Assembly (NCBI GenBank): GCA_902364065.1
Contig: CABJCJ010000019.1
Location: forward strand, 1 to 48,985
Direction of reading: 5' to 3'
DNA length: 48,985 bases
Source of the DNA: Veillonellaceae bacterium SB90
GTDB lineage: Bacteria > Bacillota > Negativicutes > Selenomonadales > Selenomonadaceae
A model generated the notes under the pieces. The model did no database searches. It saw nothing but the letters and a program-made list of their open reading frames with translations, and was not told the DNA's origin. The position numbers and the translations under genes were made by a program. Numbering within the stretch: the first letter of the stretch is position 1; each line of letters starts with the position of its first letter. Shown here piece by piece: positions 34,050 to 43,165 of this stretch.

Positions 34050-36704
34050 TCAAACCAGATCGATGAGCTTGCGCCCCTTGCTCCAGATGCCCTGGCGTTC
34101 AATCAGGGCTTCTGCGGGCTTGACGGCAAGCCTGTAATCCTGTTGCAGGAGGGTCAGGATTTCCAGAGGCTTGACGCTGCCCGATGGCGTAATCGCGATG
34201 TCCATCGTCAGGTCCAGAGCCCCATCCGTCCATACGGCAGTCACTGGTTTCTTCATGTACTGCTTCGTCTCGATATCGCGCGTCTTCTTCGGCGTCACGC
34301 GGTGCCAGACGGCTTCGGGTGCGGCGTTATAGGCGGCAAGCACCCGCAGTGCCTCCTTCTCCGTTCCCGCATACGGAACATGGAGCGTGTAGATGGCTTC
34401 ATCGGCTTCCGACATCAGTGCCTTGTGCCGGCCCTTGATTTCCCGGAGTTTCAAGAGGCGCACGCCCGGCGGCAGTTCCGCCTGCAGGCGGTCGAAGATT
34501 TCCGGCTGGCAAAGCGGCTTCGTCAGCTCAAAATCCATATACTCCGAAGCGCTCGTCACGCCGAGAGAAAGCGCCGAGGCAAACGATACCTTCATATGCG
34601 GATTGAAGCCTTCGGAATAAGCCATCGGCAGCTTCGCGCGGTCAAAGGCGCGCAGGAAGATATTGGCATAGTCGAGATGCGAAACGTAACGAAGCTCCTC
34701 GCCCTTGGTGATCTCTGCACGCCAGGCAAAGAGCTGGCGCGGTCGGCCCGGCCCTCTCGGATCACGCTGCTGCGTCTCCGCATCGACGGCTGGTTCCGTA
34801 TGCACCGGTTCAGATTCAGCCTCATTTCCTTTTTTCTCTGCCAGGCGCGCCATTTCCTGCCTCTGATAATCGATGACGTGAACGCCGAGGTTCGGGCAGA
34901 TGCCGCAGGCGCTGCACTTGCCGCGGCGGCAGTCCTCGGTGAGCGCCGCGGCCATCGCATGATGCCATTCGCGCAGCAGGAATTCCTGATTGACGCCCGG
35001 CGAGGTGATCAGCCACGGCAGCGGCTCCTGGAAGCTGCGCGTGCGCAGATTGTAATAGCCCATGTCCACGCCGCATTTGCGGAATGCTTCATGCCAGATC
35101 TCATCCTTGTAATGATCAGACCAGCCGTCAAACTTTGCGCCATCCTGCCATGCCTGGTAAAGGACTCTGGCAAGCCGGCGGTCGCCGCGTGCGAAGACGC
35201 CTTCGATCACCGAAAGGCGGGCATCGTGGTAATTGAACGTGATGGCGCGGTCAGTGATGTGTTCCTTCAAGAGCTGCTGGCGGCGCTGGAACTCCTCGAT
35301 GGGCAGCTGGCCGAACCACTGGAACGGCGTATAGGGTTTCGGCACGAAGCAGGCCACGGAGATCGTGACCTTGCAGCCGCGCCTGCCCTTGATTTCCGTA
35401 TAGAGGTCGACGACCTTCTTGGCGAGCTTGGCAATGCCGATGACATCTTCATCCGTTTCCGTCGGCAGACCCATCATGAAATAGAGCTTGACCTGCTTCC
35501 AGCCCTGACGGAAGGCCGCGCCGCATGCCTGCATGAGGTTTTCCTCCGTGACGCCCTTGTTGATGACATCGCGCAGGCGCTGCGTGCCAGCCTCCGGCGC
35601 GAACGTCAGACCCGATTTCCGGACCTGCTGCATCTTGTGCGCCAGCTCGATGGAGAAGCTGTCAATGCGCAGGGACGGCAGGGAAAAGCTGACCTTTTCA
35701 TCCTGGAAATCCGTCATGAGATCATCGACGAGGCGGCCAAGGCAGGAATAATCCGCCGAGGAGAGCGAGGTCAGGCTCATCTCATCGTAGCCCGTGGCAT
35801 CGACAAGGCCGCGGGCCATCCTGCGCAGATTCTTTTCCGTGCGCTCGCGGGCCGGACGATAGCAGATGCCGGCCTGGCAAAAGCGGCAGCCGCGCGAGCA
35901 GCCGCGGAAGAGCTCCAGCATGATGCGGTTGTGGACGATATCCATGTACGGCACGACGGGATGCTCCACCGAGATCGCATCATCCATATCCTTGACCACA
36001 CGCTTGTAGATGACGGGCTTCGCCTGCTCTGCCAGCGGGCGCATCTCCTGATAATTCCCCTTGTCGTCGTAAACGGGCTCATAGAAAGACGGCACGTAGA
36101 TGCCATCGACGTCGAGCAGGCGCTGCAGGAAGCCGCGGCGGCCACCCGGCCGTCCTTCCTTCTTCCAGGCCATCAGCGCATCCGATACCTCGACGATGAC
36201 CTCCTCGCCTTCCCCGATGATGAAGAAATCAAAGAAATCCGCCACAGGCTCCACATTGTAGACGCAGGGGCCGCCACCGACCACGAACGGCATATCCTCG
36301 CCGCGATCCTTCGCCCAGACCGGTATGCCGGAAAGATCCAGCATGTTGAGTACATTGCTGTAAATCATCTCGTACTGCAGGGAAAAGCCCAGGAAGTCAA
36401 AGGCGGCGATCTCCGTCTTCGTCTCCAGCGAGAAGAGAGGGATATGACGCTTGCGCATCTCATCTTCCATGTCGACCCACGGCGCATAGACACGCTCGGC
36501 TGCAATGTCCGGCCGGCGGTTCAGGATCTCATAAAGGATGGCCAGGCCGAGGTTGCTCATGCCGACCTCATAGACATCGGGCAGCGCCAGGGCCCATGTG
36601 CAAGCCACGTCCGCATGGTCCTTCCTGACTGCATTCCACTCCCCGCCCGTATAGCGGGAAGGCTTCAATACCGACTGGAGCACTTCATGTTCGAGTCGTA
36701 CCAT
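34050..36704 (-). CDS. Radical SAM protein (TIGR03960) fused to DUF2344
   Basis: The 884-residue protein joins two families. Residues 1-620 match the TIGR03960 group: an N-terminal cobalamin-binding-like half (LPDVYEVGMSNLGLAILYEILN) and a radical SAM core with C269-x3-C273-x2-C276 in FRGCSRGCRFCQAG. A second cysteine cluster (CRRGKCSACGICPNLGV) lies near residue 600. From about residue 655 follows DUF2344 (AEITKGEELRYVSHLDYANIFLRAF). Neighbouring rng and ribosomal genes in many Firmicutes suggest an RNA or ribosome modification role, but no reaction is established. GGAGG precedes the ATG by nine bases. Confidence 0.88.
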   Translation of the reverse strand: MVRLEHEVLQSVLKPSRYTGGEWNAVRKDHADVACTWALALPDVYEVGMSNLGLAILYEILNRRPDIAAERVYAPWVDMEDEMRKRHIPLFSLETKTEIAAFDFLGFSLQYEMIYSNVLNMLDLSGIPVWAKDRGEDMPFVVGGGPCVYNVEPVADFFDFFIIGEGEEVIVEVSDALMAWKKEGRPGGRRGFLQRLLDVDGIYVPSFYEPVYDDKGNYQEMRPLAEQAKPVIYKRVVKDMDDAISVEHPVVPYMDIVHNRIMLELFRGCSRGCRFCQAGICYRPARERTEKNLRRMARGLVDATGYDEMSLTSLSSADYSCLGRLVDDLMTDFQDEKVSFSLPSLRIDSFSIELAHKMQQVRKSGLTFAPEAGTQRLRDVINKGVTEENLMQACGAAFRQGWKQVKLYFMMGLPTETDEDVIGIAKLAKKVVDLYTEIKGRRGCKVTISVACFVPKPYTPFQWFGQLPIEEFQRRQQLLKEHITDRAITFNYHDARLSVIEGVFARGDRRLARVLYQAWQDGAKFDGWSDHYKDEIWHEAFRKCGVDMGYYNLRTRSFQEPLPWLITSPGVNQEFLLREWHHAMAAALTEDCRRGKCSACGICPNLGVHVIDYQRQEMARLAEKKGNEAESEPVHTEPAVDAETQQRDPRGPGRPRQLFAWRAEITKGEELRYVSHLDYANIFLRAFDRAKLPMAYSEGFNPHMKVSFASALSLGVTSASEYMDFELTKPLCQPEIFDRLQAELPPGVRLLKLREIKGRHKALMSEADEAIYTLHVPYAGTEKEALRVLAAYNAAPEAVWHRVTPKKTRDIETKQYMKKPVTAVWTDGALDLTMDIAITPSGSVKPLEILTLLQQDYRLAVKPAEALIERQGIWSKGRKLIDLV

Positions 36705-36751
36705 TCGTTCATTCCTCCGTTAATCTGTTTGCTCATATGTATTCATTCCGT

Positions 36752-36832
36752 AAAAAAGCCCTCCCCGATCCACACGATGGAGCCGGGAACGGCGGACGCA
36801 GCCGCCAGCAGATCCCGTTGCGGGGAAGGCTT
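36752..36832 (-). terminator. Layered hairpin terminator after rodA
   Basis: On the minus strand AAGCCTTCCCCG pairs with CGGGGAGGGCTT (one G-U) and is followed by T6. Inside it CGGGA pairs with TCCCG, and inside that GGCGG pairs with CCGCC. The nested structure spans about 76 bases, far larger than a usual terminator. It fills most of the gap between rodA and the radical SAM gene. Confidence 0.75.
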
Positions 36833-36867
36833 TGCCGTGACGCCTGCCGCAATCGGTCAGACGTGCA

Positions 36868-37974
36868 CTAGAACACCAATTTCTGTCTTCGCCTCTGGAT
36901 GTTCAGCAGGATGGCGATGGACATGATATTTGTCGTCAGCGAGCTGACGCCGTAACTCATCAGAGGCAGCGGGATACCCGTGACCGGCATGATGCCCATG
37001 GTCATGCCGACGTTGACCAGCACGTGGAAGGCCAGCATCGAAGTGATGCCGACGGCCAGCAGGCGGCCAAAGGTATCGCCGGCATCACGGGCTGTCACGA
37101 TGCCGCGCCAAAGGACCAGCAGGTACAGCAGCAGCAGAAACGTCACGCCGATGAAGCCCAGTTCCTCGCCGACTACGGCAAAGATGAAGTCCGTATGGTT
37201 CTCCGGCAGGAAGTTCAGCTGGCTCTGCGTGCCATGGAAGAGGCCCTTGCCAAAGAGCATGCCCGAACCGATGGCGATCTTGGACTGGATGATGTGGTAA
37301 CCGGAACCAAGCGGATCGACATTCGGATTCATGAAGACCGTCAGACGCATCTTCTGGTAGTCCTTGAGGAAATGCCAGAGAATCGGGCAGGCGGCCACGC
37401 CCGCGGCAAAGATGCCGCCCAGCAGGCGCAGGTTGATGCCCGCCGCAAAGACCATACCGAAGAAAATGGCCATGAAGACGAGTGACGTGCCAAGATCCGG
37501 CTGCTTGAGGACCAGCAGGAACGGGATGCCCACGTAAATGGCCACGGGCAGGAGATCGCGCAGCGTATTGAGTTTTCCGACCTTGTCGTCGAGCATCGTC
37601 GCCAGCGAGATGATCATGATGAGCTTGGAGAACTCCGACGGCTGTATGCTGATTGGGCCGATCATAATCCAGCGCTGTGCGCCGAGAGCCGACTGGCCGA
37701 CGAGCATAACGGCAACCAGCAGGATCAGGTTGAACACGTAAAGCTTGTTGCCGTAACCTTGCAGGACCTTGTAGTCAAAATTCATGAGAAAAGCCGCCAG
37801 AGCCACATTGACCAGGGCAAAGATGCCCTGCCGCTGCACAAACCAGTAACGTTCCTCACTTGGTGTATTGATATGCGTCGCACTGCCGATGATGACCAGG
37901 CTCATGATGATGATGCCTGCCGTGGCAGCGATGAGAATGAAATCGGTACGACGCCAATAGCGTTTCTTCATCAT
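36868..37974 (-). CDS. rodA: Peptidoglycan polymerase RodA
   Basis: RodA is the SEDS glycosyltransferase of the elongation complex, working with PBP2. The 368-residue protein has about ten membrane segments and SEDS motifs: QRWIMIGPISIQPSEFSKL, LKQPDLGTSLVF, ENHTDFIFAVVGEELGF and the C-terminal GVSSLTTNIMSIAILLNI. Placement with minCDE and mrdA supports RodA rather than FtsW. It starts ATG-ATG with a weak ribosome binding site. No FtsW appears in the window. Confidence 0.92.
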   Translation of the reverse strand: MMKKRYWRRTDFILIAATAGIIIMSLVIIGSATHINTPSEERYWFVQRQGIFALVNVALAAFLMNFDYKVLQGYGNKLYVFNLILLVAVMLVGQSALGAQRWIMIGPISIQPSEFSKLIMIISLATMLDDKVGKLNTLRDLLPVAIYVGIPFLLVLKQPDLGTSLVFMAIFFGMVFAAGINLRLLGGIFAAGVAACPILWHFLKDYQKMRLTVFMNPNVDPLGSGYHIIQSKIAIGSGMLFGKGLFHGTQSQLNFLPENHTDFIFAVVGEELGFIGVTFLLLLYLLVLWRGIVTARDAGDTFGRLLAVGITSMLAFHVLVNVGMTMGIMPVTGIPLPLMSYGVSSLTTNIMSIAILLNIQRRRQKLVF

Positions 37975-37985
37975 TTATGCTGCAC

Positions 37986-38261
37986 TCACTTCTTGCCCGC
38001 ATCATGCTTCATGCGGTTTACCGGGATATTGGCCACGAGGGCAACAGAGTCCTCATCGTTCTCGAGGGCGATATCCATATCCTGCTGATTGATCTCCATG
38101 TAATTCGAGATCACCTGAATGATGTCATTCTTGAGATTTTCCATGACTTCCGGAGAAATATTGGCGCGGTCGTGGATCAGGACGACCTTGAGGCGGTCAT
38201 GCGCAATGCGGCCCGATTTCTCCTTCTTGCCAAAGATCTTCTGCATCAAGTTGTCAAGCAT
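37986..38261 (-). CDS. minE: Cell division topological specificity factor MinE
   Basis: MinE displaces MinCD from midcell membrane by stimulating MinD ATPase. The 91-residue protein begins MLDNLMQKIFGKK, the membrane-targeting helix, then RLKVVLIHDRANISPEVMENLK, the contact helix/strand that binds MinD, and a C-terminal dimerisation domain ending VALVANIPVNR. Size and motifs are typical. GGAGG precedes the ATG, and minD ends 15 bases upstream. Confidence 0.93.
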   Translation of the reverse strand: MLDNLMQKIFGKKEKSGRIAHDRLKVVLIHDRANISPEVMENLKNDIIQVISNYMEINQQDMDIALENDEDSVALVANIPVNRMKHDAGKK

Positions 38262-38276
38262 GCCTGTCTCTCCTCC

Positions 38277-39068
38277 TTAATCTCCGAATACACGGCGCTT
38301 GAGGCGCTGGAAGAACGTTTCCTTCGGGAATTCCATAAACGGAATTTCCTCGCCGCAGATGCGGCCCACGATATTGCGGTAGGCCTGGCCTGCCTGGGAA
38401 TTTTCCATCGTGATGCAGGGCTCGCCCTTGTTCGTGCTCGTGACGACCATCTCGTCGTCCGGCACCTGGCCGATGCAGTCGATGGACAGGATGTCGTTGA
38501 TGTCATTCATGTCAAGCATGTCGCCGCTCTCGACCATCTGCGGGCGAATGCGGTTGACGATGAGCTTGATGTCTTCCTTTTCTGCACGCGCGAGCTCACC
38601 GATGATCTTGTCAGCATCGCGCACGGCCGAGATTTCCGGCATGGTCACGACGATGGCCGTATCGGCGGCGGCAATGGCCGTCTTGAAGCCCTGCTCAATG
38701 CCAGCCGGGCAGTCGATGAGGATGTAGTCAAACTCCTTGCGCAAATCCTCGCAGAGCTTCACGAGCTGCTCTGGATTGACGCTCGTCTTGTCCTTGACCT
38801 GCGAAGTCGGCAGGAGGAAGAGCGTCTCATACTTCTTGTGGCGCACAAGGGCTTTCTTGTAATTCACGCGGCCCTCGGCCACATCGATGAGGTCGTACAT
38901 GATGCGGTTCTCGAGGCCCAGCAGCAGGTCGAGGTTCCGGAGGCCCGTATCCGTATCGACGAGAACAACCTTCTTGCCACGCATGGCAAGGCCAACGCCG
39001 AGATTTGCCGTGGTCGTCGTCTTGCCGACGCCTCCCTTGCCCGAAGTGATTACATAAATTTTGCTCAT
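38277..39068 (-). CDS. minD: Septum site-determining ATPase MinD
   Basis: MinD recruits MinC to the membrane at the poles in its ATP-bound dimeric form. The 263-residue protein has the deviant Walker A GKGGVGKTTTTANLG at residue 10, VLVDTDTGLRNLDLLLGLE, DYILIDCPAG, and a C-terminal amphipathic helix (FQRLKRRVFGD) that binds membrane. It lies between minC and minE. Confidence 0.96.
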   Translation of the reverse strand: MSKIYVITSGKGGVGKTTTTANLGVGLAMRGKKVVLVDTDTGLRNLDLLLGLENRIMYDLIDVAEGRVNYKKALVRHKKYETLFLLPTSQVKDKTSVNPEQLVKLCEDLRKEFDYILIDCPAGIEQGFKTAIAAADTAIVVTMPEISAVRDADKIIGELARAEKEDIKLIVNRIRPQMVESGDMLDMNDINDILSIDCIGQVPDDEMVVTSTNKGEPCITMENSQAGQAYRNIVGRICGEEIPFMEFPKETFFQRLKRRVFGD

Positions 39069-39078
39069 ACCCCTTGTC

Positions 39079-39729
39079 CTACCTTTCTATCGGTTCGATA
39101 ACAATCTGGCCATCCTTGATGGAAGCGCGCTCCGCGCGCTCAGTCATCTCCATGTGATCGGGCGATCTGGCGATGAGATTCGCAATGCGGATCTGTGTCG
39201 GCATCAGGTGATCGGCGATGATAAAGGAACTCGTATCTCCCGCCGCACCGGCATGCACGAGACCGCGGCAGGTGCCGCGGATGTCAATGCTGCCGCCCGC
39301 AATGATCTGCGCGCCCGGATTCACATTGCCGCAGACAAGCACCGAGCTGTCCGTGCGGATCTCCTGTCCACCGCGCAGCGTGCGGTTGACGACCACCATC
39401 TCCTGTACCTGTTCCGCCGCCTGTTTGGAAGCTGCGGCCTTGCGGGCAGCTGCCGGCTTCTTCGCAGCCGGTGCCTGCTGCTCTTCCTGCGGAACTGCAG
39501 TCCGGCAAATCAGGCCATGTGCATGGAACAGCTTCTGGAGCTTTTCGAGTTCCTCGTGCAGAAAACGCTCACGCGGCACCAGCACCAGGGTGCCGCGCAG
39601 GAAAAAACCGGAACCGGACTCGAGCTTTTCCTCGATATGTGCCCGGATATCCTCAAATGATGCATCCTCTGCAAAACTCAGCTGCAGTCCCCGTTTTCCG
39701 CCTTTGATCTTCACAATCTCATCTTGCAT
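39079..39729 (-). CDS. minC: Septum formation inhibitor MinC
   Basis: MinC blocks FtsZ assembly away from midcell. The 216-residue protein has an N-terminal FtsZ-binding domain, an Ala/Lys/Gln-rich linker (about 95-120), and the C-terminal right-handed beta-helix that binds MinD, with TLRGGQEIRTDSSVLVCGNVNPGAQIIAGGSIDIRGTCRGLVHAG. The linker is strongly biased in composition. It is the first of the min genes, following mrdA by about 48 bases. Confidence 0.93.
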   Translation of the reverse strand: MQDEIVKIKGGKRGLQLSFAEDASFEDIRAHIEEKLESGSGFFLRGTLVLVPRERFLHEELEKLQKLFHAHGLICRTAVPQEEQQAPAAKKPAAARKAAASKQAAEQVQEMVVVNRTLRGGQEIRTDSSVLVCGNVNPGAQIIAGGSIDIRGTCRGLVHAGAAGDTSSFIIADHLMPTQIRIANLIARSPDHMEMTERAERASIKDGQIVIEPIER

Positions 39730-39776
39730 GACGATTCGACGACTCCCCTCTCCCTTACCTCAAGGATCTTCTCTGC

Positions 39777-41564
39777 TTATTTCTTTTCATCGCCGTTGTC
39801 CTGGTTGAAACCGAATGCAGCCTCGAGAATCTTGCGGCCAATCGGTACAGCCGACTGGGATCCGTAACCGCCATTCTCGACGATGACGGCGACGACGATA
39901 TTCGGATTGTCAAACGGGCCATATGCCACGAACCAGCCGTGGTCGCGGCCCTGCGAGTTCTCAGCCGTACCGGTCTTGCCGGCGATATCGACGGTAAATC
40001 CGCGGAAGCTCGAAGCGGCCGTACCGTACTTCGTGACATCGTGCAGGCCATCCTGCACCAGCTTGATATCTTCTTCCGGCACGTCGAGTTGCGACAGCAG
40101 CTCTGGCTGGAACTCCTTGACGACACTGCCGTCTGGTGCCAGAATGCGGTTGACGACATGCGGCTTATAGCGCTTGCCGTCGGCTGCAATCTCGCCCATG
40201 ACCATCGCGGCCTGCAATGGTGTCACAAGGTTGAAGCCCTGGCCGATGGCCGCATCGAACGTCTCGGACAGATACCACTCACCGTCATCGAAGTTCTTTT
40301 CCTTATATCGGCGGTTGGCGACAAGACCCGTGGCCTCATAGGGAAGATCGATGCCCGTCTTCTGGCCGAGCCCGAACATGCGCGCGTACTTCTCGAGGCG
40401 GTCGATGCCGAGGCGGTTGCCCATTTCATAGAAATAAACGTTATCGGAGTGTGCAAGAGCCGTGCGGAAATTCAGCCAGCCGAGCGCTTCGCCGTCGGCG
40501 TTGCCCTTCGGGATGATCCAGTGGTGACCCGAGTCAAAAATCTGTTCATCCGGCGTCACGACGCCCTCGGTCAGAGCCGCTGTGCCCGTGACGATCTTGA
40601 ATGTGGACCCTGGCGGATATTCGCCCGTGATGGTCTTGTTGTCCATCGGATGGTACGGATTGTTGTTGAGCTGATTCCAGTCCTTCGACGAGATGCCGTG
40701 TGCAAAGAGATTTGGATCAAAGGCCGGACGGCTGACCATCGCGAGGATCTCGCCAGTCTGCGGGTTCATAACGACAGCAGCCGCCGCATGAGCGCCGATC
40801 TGCGTCAGCTGATCGTCGACAGCCTTCTCCGCAGCCTGCTGCAGTTTGATGTCAATCGTAAGCTCGAGATCATCACCCGGCACAGGCTCCTTGCGGCCAA
40901 GGATCTGCACGGGTTTGCCCGAAACGTCGACCTCGACCTGCTGGCCGCCGTTCTCGCCGCGCAGCTCCTTGTCGTAGACCTTTTCGAGGCCGAACTTGCC
41001 GATGATATCGCCGGATTTATATCCCTGGTCCTTCATCTTCTCAAGCTCGGTGTCATTGATCTCACTGACGTAGCCGAAGGTATGCGCCCCCTCCTGCTTG
41101 AGAATATAGTCGCGGATTGGCGTGACCTCGATGACGACGCCGGGGTACGAGCTCTTCTGTTCCTCGATGATCGAAACGATATCCGGCGTGACATCCGTCT
41201 TGATGCGGATGGGATCAAAGCCGCTGTGTCCGGCTATCTTCTTCTTGATATCCTCGGCCGGTACCTTGAGCAGGCTGGAAAGGCGCTCAATGACATCATC
41301 CGAGATTGGTGCCGTCAGCGGCAGCAGCGACACGGAAAAACCCGGACGATTCGTGACGAGGAGTTCGCCATTGCGGTCGTAGAAGGTGCCGCGCGGTGCC
41401 ATGGCCGGCACGATACGGATGCGGTTGCCGTCGGCAAGGCCCGCATAATACTCACCCTGATAGATCTGCAGGTAGGCGGCTCGTCCGATAAGCACGGCGA
41501 TGACCAGGACCGACACGATCATCAGAGTCCTCAATCTGCTGTTGAAATCGTCTTTATCACCCAA
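39777..41564 (-). CDS. mrdA: Penicillin-binding protein 2 (elongation transpeptidase)
   Basis: PBP2 cross-links new peptidoglycan with RodA. The 595-residue class B PBP has one N-terminal membrane segment (about 12-30), the PBP dimerisation (pedestal) domain, and the transpeptidase motifs SxxK in PPGSTFKI, SxN in AHSDNVYF, and KTG in AGKTGTAEN. The TTG at 41564, six bases after AGAGGT, is chosen as start: longer reading runs back into a hairpin. It is the only class B PBP in the window; the septal FtsI is not present. Confidence 0.94.
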   Translation of the reverse strand: MGDKDDFNSRLRTLMIVSVLVIAVLIGRAAYLQIYQGEYYAGLADGNRIRIVPAMAPRGTFYDRNGELLVTNRPGFSVSLLPLTAPISDDVIERLSSLLKVPAEDIKKKIAGHSGFDPIRIKTDVTPDIVSIIEEQKSSYPGVVIEVTPIRDYILKQEGAHTFGYVSEINDTELEKMKDQGYKSGDIIGKFGLEKVYDKELRGENGGQQVEVDVSGKPVQILGRKEPVPGDDLELTIDIKLQQAAEKAVDDQLTQIGAHAAAAVVMNPQTGEILAMVSRPAFDPNLFAHGISSKDWNQLNNNPYHPMDNKTITGEYPPGSTFKIVTGTAALTEGVVTPDEQIFDSGHHWIIPKGNADGEALGWLNFRTALAHSDNVYFYEMGNRLGIDRLEKYARMFGLGQKTGIDLPYEATGLVANRRYKEKNFDDGEWYLSETFDAAIGQGFNLVTPLQAAMVMGEIAADGKRYKPHVVNRILAPDGSVVKEFQPELLSQLDVPEEDIKLVQDGLHDVTKYGTAASSFRGFTVDIAGKTGTAENSQGRDHGWFVAYGPFDNPNIVVAVIVENGGYGSQSAVPIGRKILEAAFGFNQDNGDEKK

Positions 41565-41586
41565 AATAGTACCTCTTCCATAACGA

Positions 41587-41608
41587 AAGGCACCCCGCAA
41601 GGTGCCTT
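41587..41608 (-). other. Hairpin in the mreD-mrdA gap
   Basis: AAGGCACC (41601-41608 on the minus strand) pairs perfectly with GGTGCCTT (41587-41594) around TTGCGG. No T tract follows, so it looks like an mRNA processing or stability element rather than a terminator. It ends about 20 bases before the mrdA start. Confidence 0.55.
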
Positions 41609-41648
41609 AATCATTGCCAAAAACCGTTGCCGCCCGCAAGGGCCGCCA

Positions 41649-42143
41649 TCACGCCTTTTTCCGGTATCGCTTGTCAAGCTCATAGGCCAGACGATGGACC
41701 GGATAAGCAAAGGCCAGCTGATAAGCGAGCATCGGCAGCAAGGTATACTGCAGATGTGCCATCAGATTAAAGCGATACCCTAATAATAGCATAAGTAACG
41801 CCAAAATAAAATAGTTCGCGAGCGTCACAAAAATCGATGCGAATACCGGCAGAAAAAACTGCTCTTTAAAGACCTGATCGGAGAACTTGCCTATGAGATA
41901 ACCGAGCAGGAGGCGCGTAAACGCATTCATGCCGAGAAACGTACCACTTGCCAGATCCTGCAGCAGGCCGACAGAGAAACCGGCCAGCGCGCCAAAGCGC
42001 GAGCCCTTGAGAAACGCCGTCGACGTCACGAACAGCAGCATGAAATCTGCCGTCACGCCATGGTAAGCGATGCGTGGCATCAGAGAGGTCTGAAGCGCAT
42101 AAAGAACGATGACGAGCAGCGCCGTCATGCCAAACTTCTTCAT
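41649..42143 (-). CDS. mreD: Rod shape-determining protein MreD
   Basis: MreD is a small membrane component of the elongasome. The 164-residue protein has about five membrane segments and the family's SLMPRIAYHGVTADFMLLFVTSTAF and GLLQDLASGTFLGMNAF motifs. Its ATG overlaps the mreC stop by four bases. Low sequence conservation is normal for MreD; the location fixes the call. Confidence 0.9.
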   Translation of the reverse strand: MKKFGMTALLVIVLYALQTSLMPRIAYHGVTADFMLLFVTSTAFLKGSRFGALAGFSVGLLQDLASGTFLGMNAFTRLLLGYLIGKFSDQVFKEQFFLPVFASIFVTLANYFILALLMLLLGYRFNLMAHLQYTLLPMLAYQLAFAYPVHRLAYELDKRYRKKA

Positions 42144-43165
42144 TGTGCCGTTCCCTCCCCGGCTGCCGTACTGCTGCTGTCTGCGGACGCATCCGCCGCC
42201 GTATCCGAACTGCTGTCATCGCTGCCTTCCGCAGCCGCCTGCGCAGCTGCGGCCTGTGCTGCCGGATCCGTTTCTGTTCCCGGCGTCTGCGGCGGCGTCT
42301 TCAGCGGTGCCGGCGGTGCTTCACGCGAAGCCGTGATGACCATGACATCTTCCAGGCGCTGGAAGTCGACGGCCGGCTCCAGGATGGCAATCTTCAGCAG
42401 ACCGCCCTCATCGTTGCGCATCTCCGAGACCGTGCCCACCATGAGCCCTTTCGGATAAACACCGCCGAAGCCGGACGTGACGATGATATCGCCTTCGTCC
42501 ACATCAGCCGTCTTCGGGATGTTGACCATGCGCGGCATCGTCGGATTGTTCATATCGCCTTCCACGATGCCGGCCACGCGCGAATCCGCGCGCTGCACGA
42601 GCGTGCCGACCGACGAACGCGGGTCGAGGATCAGCTCGACCTTCGAGGAGGTCGGTCCGGCCTCGATGATGTGACCGACAAGGCCCTTATCCGTCACGAC
42701 AGCCATGTCGACATCAACGCCGTCGCGCGTGCCGCGGTTGATCTCGATGACACTCGACCAGGTTGCCGATTCACGGCCGATGACCCTGGCAGCCACGAGG
42801 TCAAACTGCGTCGCCGACTGCTTGTAGCCGAGCAAAGCCCGCAGGCGCTGGTTCTCCGCATCGTATTCACTGGCGTGAAGATTCTGGATGCGCAGCTGCT
42901 CGACCTCATTGCGCAGCATCTTGTTCTGCTGGTGCACGGTGACAATCTCCCAGATGTTGCTCGTCACATAATTGAGCTGGCTTCCCACCCAGGAGATGGC
43001 ACTCTGGAAAGGCGTCACAATGACGGAGACTGCCTGATTGAGCACGGGGGCCTGGAACCTGCCGCGTGCCGAAAAGAAGATAATGCAGAACAGGCTGATG
43101 AGGACAACGATCAGGATGCCGATTTTCTTGCCCGTGCCTCTGTTTTTCCGATACTTGCCACTCAT
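42140..43165 (-). CDS. mreC: Rod shape-determining protein MreC
   Basis: MreC is a bitopic periplasmic scaffold that activates PBP2-RodA. The 341-residue protein has a basic start, one membrane segment (about 12-30), a coiled coil (about 70-100, [16 protein letters not shown]), then the beta domain with [23 protein letters not shown] and a second half with [11 protein letters not shown]. About 60 C-terminal residues are Ala/Pro/Ser/Thr-rich and probably disordered, longer than in many MreC proteins. Confidence 0.93.
   Translation of the reverse strand: MSGKYRKNRGTGKKIGILIVVLISLFCIIFFSARGRFQAPVLNQAVSVIVTPFQSAISWVGSQLNYVTSNIWEIVTVHQQNKMLRNEVEQLRIQNLHASEYDAENQRLRALLGYKQSATQFDLVAARVIGRESATWSSVIEINRGTRDGVDVDMAVVTDKGLVGHIIEAGPTSSKVELILDPRSSVGTLVQRADSRVAGIVEGDMNNPTMPRMVNIPKTADVDEGDIIVTSGFGGVYPKGLMVGTVSEMRNDEGGLLKIAILEPAVDFQRLEDVMVITASREAPPAPLKTPPQTPGTETDPAAQAAAAQAAAEGSDDSSSDTAADASADSSSTAAGEGTAQ

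Noticed and set aside
32267..34066. A 599-codon open frame opposite rng
   Set aside because: Antisense to RNase G/E; no start signal or domain.
33903..36926. A 1007-codon open frame opposite the radical SAM gene
   Set aside because: It is the complementary-strand reading of a well-supported gene, has no recognisable domain or ribosome binding site and shows Arg/His/Leu-rich composition typical of antisense frames in GC-rich DNA.
39939..41783. A 614-codon open frame opposite mrdA
   Set aside because: Antisense to an intact penicillin-binding protein with all catalytic motifs; no domain seen.
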